Both the position numbers and the translations under genes were made by a program. Of a DNA stretch of 64,000 nt, positions 12,155 to 24,372 are shown piece after piece (the first letter of the stretch is position 1; the number at the start of each line of letters is the position of its first letter). The notes beneath the pieces were generated by a model. It made no database searches, was not told where the DNA came from, and saw nothing but the letters and a program-made list of their open reading frames with translations. This DNA is from Notamacropus eugenii (Eukaryota > Chordata > Mammalia > Diprotodontia > Macropodidae). The stretch lies in NCBI RefSeq assembly GCF_028372415.1, contig NC_092875.1:409463239-409527238 (forward strand). Direction: 5' to 3'.

Positions 12155-12310
12155 ATTATTCAATCAATCAACAAGCATTTATTAAGTTCCTACCGGGTAC
12201 ACTGTGCTAGGGATTTAAAGACAAAATGAAACTATCCATGCTCTCAGGGAGGATACATTCTATGAGGTTATAAATAAATATATCCAAAGTATAATATGAT
12301 GTAGAGAGGT
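12155..12310 (-). mobile_element. L2 3' end fragment
   Basis: Reverse L2 terminus: aatcaatcaacaagcatttattaag, then gtacactgtgctagggattta. Confidence 0.65.
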
Positions 12311-12550
12311 CATCTTGAATAATGGAAGGGGAGCTAGTCTCTCCAGCTCTTGAATTCTGGAAGATCTGAATTTGAGGCTTGCTTCTGCCACACACACTGT
12401 CTGTTTGACCCTGGGTAAGCTGTGTCACCTCCAGTGCCCAAGGTAGCTCTCTAGAACTGTATATTGCAGAGCAAGTGCTAATTTACATGGGCAAAGGGAA
12501 TTTGCTTTTCAGAGTTCCAAATACCAGTGAAATCACATTGAAATTTAAAA
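12310..12550 (+). mobile_element. MAR1-like SINE
   Basis: Contains tgaccctgggtaagctgtgtcac, then gctctctagaactgtatattgcagagcaagtgct and ccagtgaaatcacattg, the same order as the 19860 copy. Confidence 0.65.
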
Positions 12551-12704
12551 TTTAAAAACATAAAATAAAAACAAAGTCACTTCAGAGGTGGGATGCTTCA
12601 TAAAGTTTTTAGAGTTTTTCTTAAATTGGGAAGACTCCTTCCTGCCCCACCTACCCCATCATGTAAAATGATTCCATTAAAAATTATTTGAAGTCATCTT
12701 TTTT

Positions 12705-12880
12705 TGACAGCATGGAATATCAGAAAGATTCCCCAGACTGGTAGTTGGGAGGTCTTGACTCTAGTTAGTCCAAGTTCTGCCACAACATAGTTGAGTTAGC
12801 TTCGGTGAGTCTCATTTTGTGACTCTGTGTGCCTCTGTATCTAAACTATAACATTACAAGCTTCCACTAGATTATTTTTA
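12705..12880 (+). mobile_element. diverged SINE (MIR-like)
   Basis: The order ggtagttgggaggtcttgac ... gtccaagttctgccacaacatag ... ctctgtgtgcctctgtatct fits an old SINE. Weak. Confidence 0.4.
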
Positions 12881-12884
12881 AAGG

Positions 12885-14605
12885 TTTTTTTTTCCAGCTG
12901 TAAAAATATATGGCTCCGCAATAATCTTGTGATTTGGATATTTTCCTACAATAGCTGTAAAGCAAGCAATTCACAATTATTTACTCTTAATAACCTTTAT
13001 TATTGTGCAGAATAATATTGGATTGATTAATGCGAAGTGCTGGGGCAGTTTAAAACAAAACCTAAATCCAATTTTGTAAGTGTCCCCCGCACTAAGGGCA
13101 TTATAAAAAATAAAGTATGGTGCTCATCTGCTAATATTTTTAAATATACAAAGTAATGTGAAACAATTGCGGGGGGGAAGGGAAGGAGAAGCTTTACTTC
13201 TCAGTAGCTTCTACTTTGTTAGGGAAGCACATTTTATTCCCCTATATTTTAGCATTGGATTTTCCAGTGGGGGCCTTTGTTCCCCCAGTATCTTTCCCTT
13301 TCTAGCCAGATGAGCAGACATGTTGTTTTACATCGCAAGGGTGTCGATGGTGTCTGAAAAGAAAACAATGTGATTTTTGAACAGATTGTTTTTTATGGGT
13401 CAGCACTTTTGTGACTGTAACAGACCGTGACTGATTAAGACAAATGGTTGCTGGATGGCTCAGAGGAAGGGGATGTTAGCGACTATCGAGGGTAATAACT
13501 CTGAGGCTCAACTTTGTGCCAGGTTCCTCCAGAGACTGAGCACAAACAGTTCTAGCTGTAGAGACCTGGGCTTGGCAAAATGAGGCCCCATTTGGAAAGC
13601 CTTCCCTTTCAAAGTGAAGCAAATTCTGATTCTCAGCTTAAGGAATGCTAGTGACAGTCTCAATAAAAAAAACAAAAACCAAAAAAACCTCACCAACAAC
13701 AACAAGAACGCAGCAATTTTCTGATGCCTGGATTCTCAAAAGGCTATTTTAAACAGCGTGGCAAGTTGATCCCTCTCTTTTGCCAGGGTCCATCAATCTG
13801 GTGAACTTCCAGACCAGGAATTCAAGGATTTAGCTGAGAATAAAACCTCCTAAGCCTATTGGTACCAAGAAACCAAAGGCCTATCCTTCTCTCCTTACTC
13901 ACCATCCCAACCAGTTCTTTTGTGCCGTTATCCTTTGTCCTAATCCTTTGTCCTGGAGCAGTCTGGGTAAGAGCTTGAGTTAATCAGTTCCACGCCTTCA
14001 GAAAGTCTTTCTAATACCTTGACCTAAGTCAGCAGAAATATGTGTAAAATCTCCCCAGGAATTGGGGAAGACTTCAGCGTTTTTCAGACCACTGGGCCTT
14101 TTTTTTGTTGTGAGCCAAGGTCTCCTAGATTATATTTCCCTTCTCTCCCACCCTAGGCTTAGTCTGTTCCCCCTTTTCTCACTGTACAGTGGGAAAGCCA
14201 GAATCCTGACTTTTGTGAAACCATTTACTTCAATGCAATGTAGCCCATTGTATTAGGATACCAAGGAGAAATTCACCAGAAATAAGAATTGTGAAATTGG
14301 AATGTTTACACCAATTTGCTGTCCTCCGAGGGGTCAAAAAGGGATTGATACTATGGCTTTTCCCCAAATGCCTGTATCAGAAGGGAAGTAATAAGATGGA
14401 CAAAAAAGGCTAAAACTTGAATGACTTTTGCTTGCCTGGATGTCCTCCTCCATTGGATTTTTATCTTCTGATTTCCATGACCGCTATAGGAATGAACTCT
14501 CTGATTTTACCCAGAGTTTATATCCTGAAAGTGTGTGAGTATGTGTTTGTATTTTGGTAGAAGGGTGTCAGATTTGTTCATTTCCCATATTCTGCCTGTG
14601 AAGTG
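12885..14605. other. repeat-free unique sequence
   Basis: No transposon signature is seen over about 1.7 kb. Positions 12895-13170 are AT-rich with homeobox-like words (gattgattaatgcg, aataatcttgtgattt) and may be conserved non-coding DNA. There is no protein-like ORF. Confidence 0.4.
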
Positions 14606-14609
14606 GTCA

Positions 14610-14790
14610 ACTCAAGTCATTAAGTATTTATAAAGTGCCTACTATGTGCCAGGTATTGTATTGAACACAGAGGATACAATGAAAGGCAAAAATGGACCCT
14701 ATTTTCAGTTTACTCTCTAATGGAAGAGACATGAAAATAACTATGCACAAATAAGACATTTCTTTGGCTGAAATTGATTTGCAGAAAGGT
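14610..14790 (-). mobile_element. L2 3' end fragment
   Basis: Contains taagtatttataaagtgcctactatgtgccaggtattgtattga, then the gaggatacaatgaaagg region. Reverse L2 terminus. Confidence 0.65.
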
Positions 14791-14879
14791 CAGAGGGGTA
14801 AGTTTCTATGGTAGAATGTTCATTTAGGACAGAGGATGTTCTAGAAACATCATAATGGGGTAAGGGTGATGTATAGACT

Positions 14880-15765
14880 CAAAACTGAGCTCACTATTGT
14901 TTCCTCCCAATCCTACTCTGTTCCTAACTTCTCCATTACTATAAAGGATACTACCATTCTTCTAATCACTCATCAGGCCCTCAATCTAGTGTCATTGTCA
15001 ACTCCTCACTCTCTCTCATCTTCCATATGCAATCTGTTGCCAAGGTCTACTGATTTTACCTTTGTAACATCTCTCACATATCTCCCTTGTTCCCCTCTAA
15101 AACTGCCACTAACCTGGTCTGATGTTTGGTCTCCCTGACACAAGTCTCTCCCCTCAGCAGTCCATCCTCCACTTGGCAGCCAAAGAGATTTTCCTAAAGC
15201 TTAGGCCTGACTATGTCACCCACCCTTTTCCCTCCCTCTTACAAACACACTCTTTAAAGTCCTGTGACTCCCTACCACCTCTAAGAGCAATATAAAATCC
15301 TCTGCCATTCAGAAGCACTTGACAGTCTCCCTATCCCCTGCCCACTTTTCCAGATTTCTTAAACCTTAATTTCCCCTATGCAATCCAGGGACACTGGCCT
15401 CCTTGCTGTTCCTCTCACAAGACACTTCACTTCCTAACTTCAGGCAGTTTTACTGGAGGTCCTACGTGAGTGGAATGCTCTCCTTCCTCATCTCTGACTC
15501 CTGGCTTCCTGGGTGGCCTTTAGATCTCAGTTACAAATCTCATTTTCTACGGGAAGCCTTTCCTCCTTAATTCTGGTGCCTTCTCTCTGTTGATTATTTT
15601 TGATTTACCCTGCATATATATCTTATTTGTGCATAACCGTTTGCATATTGTCTCTTCTCTTAAGCTGTGAACTACTTGAGCTTATACTTCTCCTTCTATC
15701 CCCAATATTTGGCACAGTGAAGGCCCTTAGCAAATATTTATTGATGGACTGATGGGATTGGATTC
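14880..15765 (+). mobile_element. L2 LINE, ORF2 C-terminal part and 3' UTR
   Basis: A long L2 segment. It has the agattttcctaaagcttaggcctgactatgtcac region and then cagggacactggcctccttgctgttcct. Further on come gtgagtggaatgctctccttcctcatctc and the 3' UTR ending ggcacagtgaaggcccttagcaaatatttattga. ORF2 frames are broken; only a 90-codon open stretch survives at 14866-15138. Truncated at the 5' side. Confidence 0.8.
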
Positions 15766-16420
15766 CTCTAAGAAGGAAAGCTCACACTGGAGTGCTAAGT
15801 CCTGAGAGGTCTTCAGGGAGCCCTTTCTCAGACACTGGGTGCGAGTCAGGACAGGCAATGCTTTAGCAGTCACCTTCAGGGAAATAAACAGGGAATAACT
15901 TGTACTAGTTTGCCTTGGAAGATGTCACAGCCCAACCCTAGTTCATTGACTGCACTGTCATGTCTGAGAAGGGGAGAAAGAGCCTGTGGGCCTTCCATTT
16001 TGATTCTTTGATTTTGGGTGCCAAGATTTCCTCTAAGGTATTCACCTAAATATTTCCAGGTTCCTTTCTAGTTTCCCATTAATCAAAGCATTATCATGAG
16101 GTCTCTGGCTTTGTACAATAATTTTATTCCAAAGCAGACTTCCCATAAAGTTTATGTAATTACATTTCTCCTACGACTCTTTGAAGGAGAGTGAGGATAG
16201 GACAATTTGACATGTTTATGAAAGCAGGTAAAAATGAAGAAGATTTTTATAAAGTTGTCATGTATGTAATGGCTGGAGCTAAAATTAAAGTCCTTCTTAC
16301 TTCAACTGAGGCTTTTTAAAAAGTAGCTATTTTCTATTTTATTTTTGCCTTTAACAGAACTCAATCTTTTTCTTTCCTTACCAAAAATAATTTCTTGGGA
16401 TTTATTCTTGGGAAGACTCT
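15766..16420. other. no recognised feature
   Basis: Unique-looking sequence; no gene or clear repeat. Confidence 0.4.
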
Positions 16421-16424
16421 AGTA

Positions 16425-16575
16425 TATACCTAATGCATGTATACAGACACACATGCACACATATATAAATACACAATACATGTATGTCACATATGTATAA
16501 CATAATTATATATACATTTTTATATATATTTTATTATATATTATATATGTATAAATATACATATATATATATTTT
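16425..16575. repeat. AT-rich (TA)n-like low complexity
   Basis: Imperfect atat/acat runs, for example atatatattttattatatattatatatg. Confidence 0.85.
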
Positions 16576-16970
16576 AATGGTTCTGTGACTTCGTTGATGT
16601 GAAAATTCTGACATATGAGTGATGACTTGCTAATGCTTCTTGTCCAGTGAGATGGCTATCCAGGTCTTCCCATCAACCCTTTACCAAGCATACTGGAGAT
16701 TGTCCTACATGTGTTTTGAGATTCTGGTCTGTTCATCTATTACACTTCATTTCACTGCATGATCAGACCACCTCTTTTACTAATCATGTGTTACCTAGGT
16801 GGTATCTTTCATGCCACTTCATACGTGCAACTTGTCCTTGGGAACATACTACAATTCACTTACATCAACTATAAGCTATCTTCTCTCTTACTTTTAAGGT
16901 TGTCCAAAATGTTGATTCTTCAAAAACTGGGGTGCCCTAGGATTTATAGATGTACATGATTGGCAGAAAA
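16576..16970. other. no recognised feature
   Basis: Two overlapping plus-strand ORFs of 75 and 66 codons (from 16647 and 16759) share no motif with a known family. Confidence 0.35.
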
Positions 16971-16974
16971 ATTC

Positions 16975-17150
16975 TGATGTTAAAAAAGATAGTTTATAAA
17001 AATATTTATACCATCACTACTTATGGTTAAAAAAAAAGCACTAGAAACAAAGTAGATGCCCATCAATTGGGCAACAGTTAAACAAACTGGGAGTCATGAG
17101 TGTAGTGGAATATTAAATACACAATGGTTACATTTAAGTAGATTAAATAA
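16975..17150 (+). mobile_element. L1 ORF2 C-terminal fragment
   Basis: Contains agatgcccatcaattgggcaac, then gtagtggaatatta, matching the 'MPINWG ... ME-Y' end of L1 ORF2 seen on the minus strand at 45678-45932. About 175 bp; broken. Confidence 0.65.
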
Positions 17151-17570
17151 TAACAATTCTGGTGGCTCATCTCTACTCATTTCTAGGACACTCTCCTTTC
17201 TTCCTCAATGAGCCTAGCTCATAGTTTTTCTCTTATTGTTCCTGGCCAAAAATAAAGCAACCAGAAGCCACAAGTATATCTTCTATCTGAGGACCAGCTG
17301 AGCTAACTATGCATCAGCAGACTGGTAACTCAGTGACTAGTCTTTTGACCATGGAAATCCAAGGCATGTCAATGCCATGGGTCTTCAAATAAACTTGGAT
17401 GATGAATATTAACTTTCTTAGACAGGAAGTCATAAGAGAATCCAGAAAGCTAGGTCAGAGCTGTCAGTATTATTACCCTGAAGTCCAAGTGCACAACTAG
17501 ACACCAGTAATGAGCCCAGTCTAAAAATTCTGAAATTGAGTCTTGAGAGTCAATAGTTATTTACTATTTA
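17151..17570. other. no recognised feature
   Basis: Unique-looking sequence with no gene. Confidence 0.35.
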
Positions 17571-17574
17571 CTAT

Positions 17575-18415
17575 ACAAAATAGCATTTACTAAGCACCCA
17601 CTGTTTGCCAGTCATTGTACAAAGTGCTAAGGGTACAAAGAAAGGCAAAAAAATAAAATCCCACAAAATAAAAAACAATCCCAACTTTCAAGGAGCTCAC
17701 AGTCCAATGGGGAAAATAACATGCAAATAACTATGTACAAACAAGATCTATTCAGGATAAATTGGAAATATTGAAGAGAGGGAAGACACTAGCATTGAGG
17801 GAAGATGGGAAAGGACTCTTGTAGAAAGTCAGATTTTACATTGGACTTGAAGGAAGCCAAGGAGGTCAGGAGATGGAGATTAGGAAGGAAAGTATTCTAG
17901 ACACTGGGAATAGCCAGGGAAATCTCTCCAAGCTGGGATATGGAATGTCTTAACATAGGTCAAGCAAAGAGGCAAGTGACATTGGATTGAAGAATTCTTT
18001 AGTCAGGGATAGGGTTTAGGAGAGAAACAGGGAGGGAATAGGGTATATATACAAAGACTGGCAAGATAGGAGGGGAAAGAGGTTATGAGGGCCATTGAAA
18101 GTCAAACAGAAGATTTTATATTTCACCCCTGAGATGACAGGGAATCTTTGGGGTTTATTGAATAGGAAAGTGACATGTTCAGACCTGTGCTTTAGGAAGA
18201 TCACTTTGACAGTTGAGTGGAACATGGACTACAGTGGGCTGTGAACTGAGGCAGGAAGACCAATTAGAAAGCTGTAGCAATAGTCCAGCCATGAGGTGAG
18301 AAAGGGCTTCATCACTGTAGGAAGAGGAGAGGAGAGAGTATACGTGGGAGATGATGAAAGTAGAATCAAGAAGACTTGGCAATGGATTGGTTATGGAGGA
18401 GTAGATAATGACACT
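17575..18415 (-). mobile_element. L2 LINE, about 0.84 kb
   Basis: Reverse L2. The 3' terminus is at the left (cactgtttgccagtcattgtacaaagtgctaa ... aaggagctcacagtccaatggg). ORF2 C-terminal sequence is at the right (gaagatcactttgacagttgagtgg, then aagctgtagcaatagtccagccatgagg). Minus-strand ORFs at 18016-18382 are broken pieces of this ORF2. Confidence 0.75.
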
Positions 18416-18419
18416 TAGA

Positions 18420-18635
18420 TCATAATAATAACCACAGTGTTATTTATGTAGATAGGGCTTTAAGTCGAATGAAGAACTTTTTTAGGAGGAAGGCAGTACA
18501 AGTATTATTGGCCCCATTTTAGAGATGAGCAAACAGGATCAGAGGAGTTCAGCGCCTTGCTCAACAAGGTAGCAGGACTAAGAAAAGGCAGAGATGGCTT
18601 TAAACCCCCAGCTTACCTTCACTGAACTGGTGCCC
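18420..18635 (-). mobile_element. MIR/CORE-type SINE
   Basis: Contains ataataaccacagtgttatttatg, then ccccattttagagatgagcaaacagg, then a weak tRNA-side end. Confidence 0.55.
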
Positions 18636-18639
18636 TTCT

Positions 18640-19525
18640 AATAGCAGCTCATGGATTCTTGTAACAACACACATTATCACTCATTCATTCATTTTGAGTA
18701 ATCCTGTAAGCTGGTAAAATGGAAAATAATACCCATCAAAGTCATGGTAGGTTAACATCATAGAAACAACCCAAAAGAACTCAGATGTATGAAATTATTT
18801 GGAAAAGAGAAAACACTTTGATATACATACTGAGGAGGGTCACTTACTGAAGGTAAACAAGGGACGTCCAACCTTGCATCTGTCTTAATTTGGAAGTCAT
18901 GTGCACTGAAAGGACCTTGGCAGAAAGTGCAAACTCTGGGCCCAATGCCACCCTTGAATTTACAAGGAAAATCTAAATGTCTGTGCCTGGCAGCAGGGCA
19001 AGAGAATTGACATGCTTCTTCCCACTTTGAATGTATCTGTGTCGCAGAGTTGGCTGTGAATTGAATCGCTACCTTTCCAAAACTTGGATTCTGGCCACTC
19101 TAAAGTTATTATGTTTAGTAAATCATTTCTTATGTGAAAGCACACAGGTGTGAACACAGGTGTGCACACACGAATATGCTCCCACACATTCACAAACAGT
19201 GCAACAGCCTTAACACAAGTCAGGGCCTGTAGGCAGCCATCTGCAAGGGGTTGTCTCAGGTGCATCAGGAAAATGTCTTTAGCAGGAGATATTAACCCAC
19301 AGAGATCTGTACAGAAAGGTAGATTAAGGTTATGTACAGATATGGTTATGCTTTCTGTGTTCACCTGATAGCTACAAGAAGTGTTCAGTTTTCTTTTCTG
19401 CTAGCTGAAAGTGTAGTATTATTGATAGATTCTCTACAGATTTTATTTTTGAGGTCATACATGGAAGTGTTAGTGCCTTTCAGCATATGGTCTATGTCCA
19501 GGGTCATATGTTGGCAGTCCTCATT
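18640..19525. other. unique sequence with a 134-codon ORF
   Basis: The longest ORF here (18960-19364, minus, 134 codons) shows no domain, signal peptide or repeat. Overlapping plus-strand ORFs suggest chance openness. I do not recognise a gene. Confidence 0.4.
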
Positions 19526-19527
19526 GG

Positions 19528-19745
19528 GAGCATGGCCCAGTGAATGGAGTGCTAGAGTTGGAATCCACTGACATCCTGCACCTGACCTTCCTAGGTTCAT
19601 GATGCCTGAGCAAATTAATCTTCCTGAGCATCCATTTTCATATCTGTAAAATGGACCTAAAATTACTTATATTGCCCACCTTACCAGACCTTTGGGAGAA
19701 TCTCAAGTGCTTTTCAAACTTTAAATCACAATAGGAATGAAACCT
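19528..19745 (+). mobile_element. MIR-type SINE
   Basis: Contains tggcccagtgaatggagtgctagag, then catccattttcatatctgtaaaatggacc, then caagtgcttttcaaactttaaatcac. Confidence 0.6.
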
Positions 19746-19859
19746 ATTATGGCTCTTTCAGTGTCAAAATAACCAAACCTGGGAGCACAACGTTGGACCT
19801 GTAGTTTACTGTTTTGAATCCAAAATCAATTTCTCTATTGTGGTCTGAGAAAAAGGCAT

Positions 19860-20075
19860 GATGAAGTTCAGTGAGGGGTTCATCTTAGAAGCAAAATGAC
19901 CCAGGTTAAAGTCCTGTCTGTGATTTTTCTAGCTGTGTGTCTGTGGGTTAGTCACTTAGCCTCTTACTGCTCCAAGCAACTGAGACCACAACTTACAGAG
20001 AATATGCGAATATGATTTAGTGGAGAAAGTTTCCCCACTGGGAATCCCAAATATCAATGAAAGCACAGGTACACA
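19860..20075 (+). mobile_element. MAR1-like SINE
   Basis: Contains gacccaggttaaagtcctgtctgtg, then tgctccaagcaactgagaccacaacttacag, then tatcaatgaaagcacaggtac. Confidence 0.65.
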
Positions 20076-20411
20076 CTTAATTTTTTTTAAAATTATGATC
20101 TAGTAGGTTTTAGGTAATGTAGAAATCTGGCTTCCACAATGTCATAGGAAGAATGAATAATGTCCCTGATCTCTTTTACTGTGCATCTTTATCTAAGAAT
20201 GATATGAGCAATAAATGTCATTTATTCACCTCCTACAGCAGTCAGAATGAATGAGCTATTGGGAAAACACTTTCAATTTTAAGAAAGAAAAATTCTTACA
20301 AAATGCAAATTATAATGACTGTATGCTTCTCAGGAACTGGGGCAAAAGCCAGTCATGGACAATATTCCCCCTCCTCTACATGTTGCATGTTCAAACTCCA
20401 AGAGGTATTTT

Positions 20412-20520
20412 TTAGGATCATAGGATTATAGATTTAGAGCTGGAAGAGCACTCAGAGGTCATCACATCCCAACCTCCTCATTTTACAGATGAGGAAACTG
20501 ACCTGAAAAAACTAAGCCAA
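20412..20520 (-). mobile_element. MIR-type SINE
   Basis: Clear reverse MIR core: ggatcataggattatagatttagagctggaag, then tcctcattttacagatgaggaaactga. Confidence 0.75.
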
Positions 20521-21085
20521 TTAAAGATATTTCAAATTCTGAATTATTTTTGTTTCACATTAGCAGAGTTGTATGGAACTGTCCCTGATCTACTTATAAT
20601 TAATCATATGTTAATTACCATGTATTACTTATGTGAAAGACCCATAAATTCAAGTAAAACAACTCCTCTACCCCACCACAATCCTAGGTTCATTCCATGT
20701 TACACAAACATAAATTATGGTCATTGATTTAGGAACAAAGATTCTCTTTGGGAGTTTTGGAATCCATGCTGCATCCCAGAGTGCAGGTCTATATTTCACA
20801 TCCCCACCTCTGAATCAGCAGAAGTGTGTGCAAAATCACATGAAATCTGGCAACTTCCCTGCTATCATATGAAGCCAGAACCCACATATGGGGGCTATGT
20901 GTACTCTTTATTCCAATATAAGCCTGGACTATGTCATTACCACAAAAATTTATTCCCAATACAATCATCAGATCAGAAGGTAATATAAGAATAGTTGGGG
21001 TATTAAACCATGTTTCACTGTTAGAACTGTTGCATCTGTTGTAAAAGGCACTAGGGCATTGCCTTGTTGATCCCAGAAGATGCAG
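20521..21085. other. no recognised feature
   Basis: Unique-looking sequence. Confidence 0.35.
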
Positions 21086-21089
21086 GATA

Positions 21090-21260
21090 GCACTGAGGGG
21101 CTGGGCAGCAAGCCAGAAATATGGAGGCTGAAATGTCTAATCCTCCCATTTCCATTAGGCAGGGTGTAATCTTTAGCAAGTCACTTGACCTCAATTAACT
21201 GTCTTAGCTTCTTTTTGTGTAAAACAGGATCTGACTGGGAGGCCTGCCTGAATAAATCAC
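21090..21260 (+). mobile_element. diverged SINE
   Basis: Contains taatctttagcaagtcacttgacctcaatta, then agcttctttttgtgtaaaacagg; an old SINE. Confidence 0.45.
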
Positions 21261-22430
21261 AGATATCAGCCCTTGACTTAGGGGCAAGGTTAATCATTGT
21301 GTCTCATTCCAAAGCCCACTAATCATAAAGAATGAATGAGCCAAGTATTCCAATAAGAAGTAAAAGTGATTAGTTTTTACTTTGCCTGCCAAAATGGGTG
21401 TGTGTGGGGGTAACAATAAGCATCTTGCTCAACCCACATTGTACAAGTGGGTAGTATCCCTGCAGAATATCTGTTTGGTATAGACCCACAATTTATTCTG
21501 CTGGGCAGGGAACCATGTATTTGACATCTGATGGGCAGCTACCATTTTAGTCTGGAAGTCACAGAACCACGTCTGTTGGACGTTATCTACAAATGCTGGG
21601 TTTCTTTCTGACAACAGCATTTATCATGTAGGCTGAGTAGGTAAGGCAGAGAATTGAAATCTAGTAGCTGACTTCCTCCCTAAGAAATGGAATGATACTG
21701 TGGCTACAGTGCTTCGTCAGTTTGTACCATTACACTGGGCAAATTTGATCATATAGGTGTTATTATCTTGTACTTCTGTGGTCTGGCCGATCGATCCTAG
21801 GACAGTTGGTGTCTTGTTGGTAGTTCATTTTGACGTATGATCTTAGCTTCAGATTTGTTGTGGGCTGGTTTTCACCTGTCAAAACCTCAGTCAGTAAGTG
21901 CAGTTTACAGAAGCCCTATTTGGGACACAGGACTCAGTAATGGGCTTTACATTAAAAAAAAAAAAAAAAATCTAATGGTGAGAATCTCAAAGACCTGAAA
22001 CAATCAGATTCCATCTAGCCCAGAGAGAATTCTGCTCAGCCTCCTCCATTGTTCCTAGGAGATATAATATTGTTGGGTTTTAAAAAGTAATTTATGGTGT
22101 ATTTATAAAATGAAAAAAATCATTAAAATATACTTTTCATTAAGATAAATGCAATCCAAGCAAACATACATACACAAAGTTAGAATCAGCTTTGGTAGAT
22201 CTCAGTGTAATGCATAGTCCATAATTAGCCCTCAACCCCCCATCCCCACCGCAATTGTTGTTCATCTTCCAGGCTAAGAATTATTTTGAAATTTTTTTAT
22301 TAAGATTTTATTATGTTGACATGTTTCCTATTCCACATCATCTTCAGCCAAGCTCTGTACACTCACAATTCTCTGGCTAATTGATGGCAGCTTAGTCAAA
22401 AGCATCTGGACACTGGTGATGGAAGAGTTT
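21261..22430. other. unique sequence with an A17 run
   Basis: Homopolymer A at about 21953-21970. A 63-codon minus ORF at 21429-21620 has no recognisable domain. No gene called. Confidence 0.4.
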
Positions 22431-23107
22431 GGTATAGGAGGAGCCAAGATGGCAGAGTACAAAGGTACACATACGCTTAGCTCTTACCCCACAGCCCATA
22501 AAATACCTGTAAAGAATTCTCAACAAATTCTACAGCAGCAGAAGCCACAGAACAACAGAGTGGAGGGGATTTCTGTTTCAGAGACCTGAAAAACCAACGG
22601 AAAAGGTCTGTCATGTACCGGACACAGAGCAGAGCCCAGTCCTGCCTTGGCCATGAGGCACTGAGAGGAGCAGATCCGAGCAGCCTTCAGGGATGGAATC
22701 TCCAGCAGCAGCACGGGTCCCTCAACCTTCAGGTGCTAAAGATCAGTGAGAGGGTCTTTTCAGCTGGCCAAGAAGGGAGCAGGGTGTCCCCTTAACTCAG
22801 GCCCCCTCAGGAGGCAGCAGTAGAGGCAGCAGCAGACAAGAGCTCCCAAAGCAGGCAGTGGCCCATATCCATTGTTGAAGGTCTCCTCATAAACCCCCGA
22901 GGGAACTGAGCCCCATATGGTGGCCCTGCCACCCCCCCAGCAACTGAACTTAATCTCACACTGAATAGCAGCCCCACCCCTGCCAAAAACCCCTGAGGCT
23001 TGGGAGAAGCTCATTTGAATCTCAGCCCCCAAGTGCTAGCTTGGCAGAACTGGAGGCGAAGTGGTTGTGGAGAGGAAACTCAGAAGTCAAGTAACTGGCT
23101 GGGAAAA

Positions 23108-24115
23108 ATGTCCAAAAAAGGGGAAAAAAATAAGACCATAGAAGGTTACTTTCTTGGGGAACAGGTGTCTGCCCCCATCCTTTTGGATGAGGAAGAACAA
23201 GGCATACTGTCAGAGGAAATCAAGGCCTCTGCCTCCAAAGGGAACTTAAAATGGGCTAAGGCAATAGAAGATCTTAAAACACAAGTTAGCAGCTTACTAA
23301 AGGAGAACCAAAAAAATGCTGAGGAAAATAACAGCTTTAAAAAGAGGCTAAATCAATTGGAAAAAGAGGTCCAAAAAAATCAACAAGGAGAAGGAGGTTT
23401 TAAAAAGCAGAATTAGCCAAATAGAGGAGAAGGTTCAAAATCTCACTGAACAAAATAATTCATTGAAAGAGAATTGAGTTCAGGGAAATGAATGACTATG
23501 AGTTAAACCAAGAAGTTAGTCAACAAAAACAAAAATTTGAAAAAATAGAAGATAAGGTGAAACAACTCATTGGAAAAACAACTGACCTGGAAAATAGATC
23601 CAGGAGAAATAATTTAAAAATTATTGAACTACCTGAAAGCCATGATCAAAAAAAGAGCCTAGACATTATCTTCCATGAAATTATCAAGGAAAACTGCCCT
23701 GATGTTATAGAATCAGAGGGCAAAATGGATATTGAAAGAATTCATCGATCATCTTCTAAAAGAGACCCAAATAGAGAAACTCCTAGGAATATTGTGGCCA
23801 AATTTCAGAGTTCCCAGATCAAGGAGAAAATATTGCAAGCAGCTAGAAAGAAACAATTTGAGTACTGTGGAAATACAATCACAATAACACAGGATCTGGC
23901 AGCTTTAACATTAAGGAATTGAAGGGCTTGGAGTGGGATATTTCAGAAGTCAAAGGAACTGGGATTGAAGCCAAGAATCACCTACCCAGCAAATCTGAAT
24001 ATAATACTTCAAGGGAAAAAATGGTCATTCAGTGATATAGTCAAATTTCAAGATTTCATGTTGAGGAAAAGACTGGATGTGTATTTAAAAATTTGACTTC
24101 CCAAGACAAGAATCA
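23108..24115 (+). pseudogene. HAL1/L1 ORF1, copy A (broken)
   Basis: The start reads MSKKGEKNKTIEGYF, parallel to MPRKGKRNKTIQEYF in copy D. The reading frame is open to 23416, then shifts with stops near 23460-23487. It is open again at 23488-23922, which carries the RNA-recognition-motif region (TTDLENRSRRNNLKII) and the C-terminal-domain region (KEKILQAARKKQFEYCGNTI). A stop at 23920-23922 precedes the last 60 residues. Compared with copy D it lacks about 25 residues of the coiled coil (the ENQVREVEE stretch). L1 ORF1 protein is a trimeric RNA-binding chaperone; this copy cannot encode it. Confidence 0.85.
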
Positions 24116-24325
24116 AGAGAAGCATGAAAAGGTAAACAGAAAAGAAAAATCATAAAAGACTCTCTGAAGCTGAACTGTTTACATTACTACATGGAAAGAA
24201 AATCTTTTTAGCTCTTGAATCTTTTCTCAGTATTTGTGTAGTTGGAGAGATCGTACATACACACCCACACACATACACATAGATAGATAGAGAATACAGG
24301 GTGTGTTATATCAGAAGAGAACATA

Positions 24326-24372
24326 TCCACACACACACAAAATAAAATAAAATAAAATAAAATAAAATAAAA
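24326..24372 (+). repeat. (CA)n and (AAAAT)n microsatellites in HAL1 copy A
   Basis: A short CA run is followed by about seven AAAAT units, inside the HAL1 3' UTR where the other copies also have CA or TA runs. Confidence 0.9.

Noticed and set aside
11852-12210. Arg/Glu-repeat and Ser/Leu-repeat proteins
   Set aside because: Translations of the CT microsatellite.
18960-19364. 134-codon minus-strand ORF as a small host gene
   Set aside because: No domain, no plausible splice or promoter context, and other frames across it are equally open. Nothing beyond chance.
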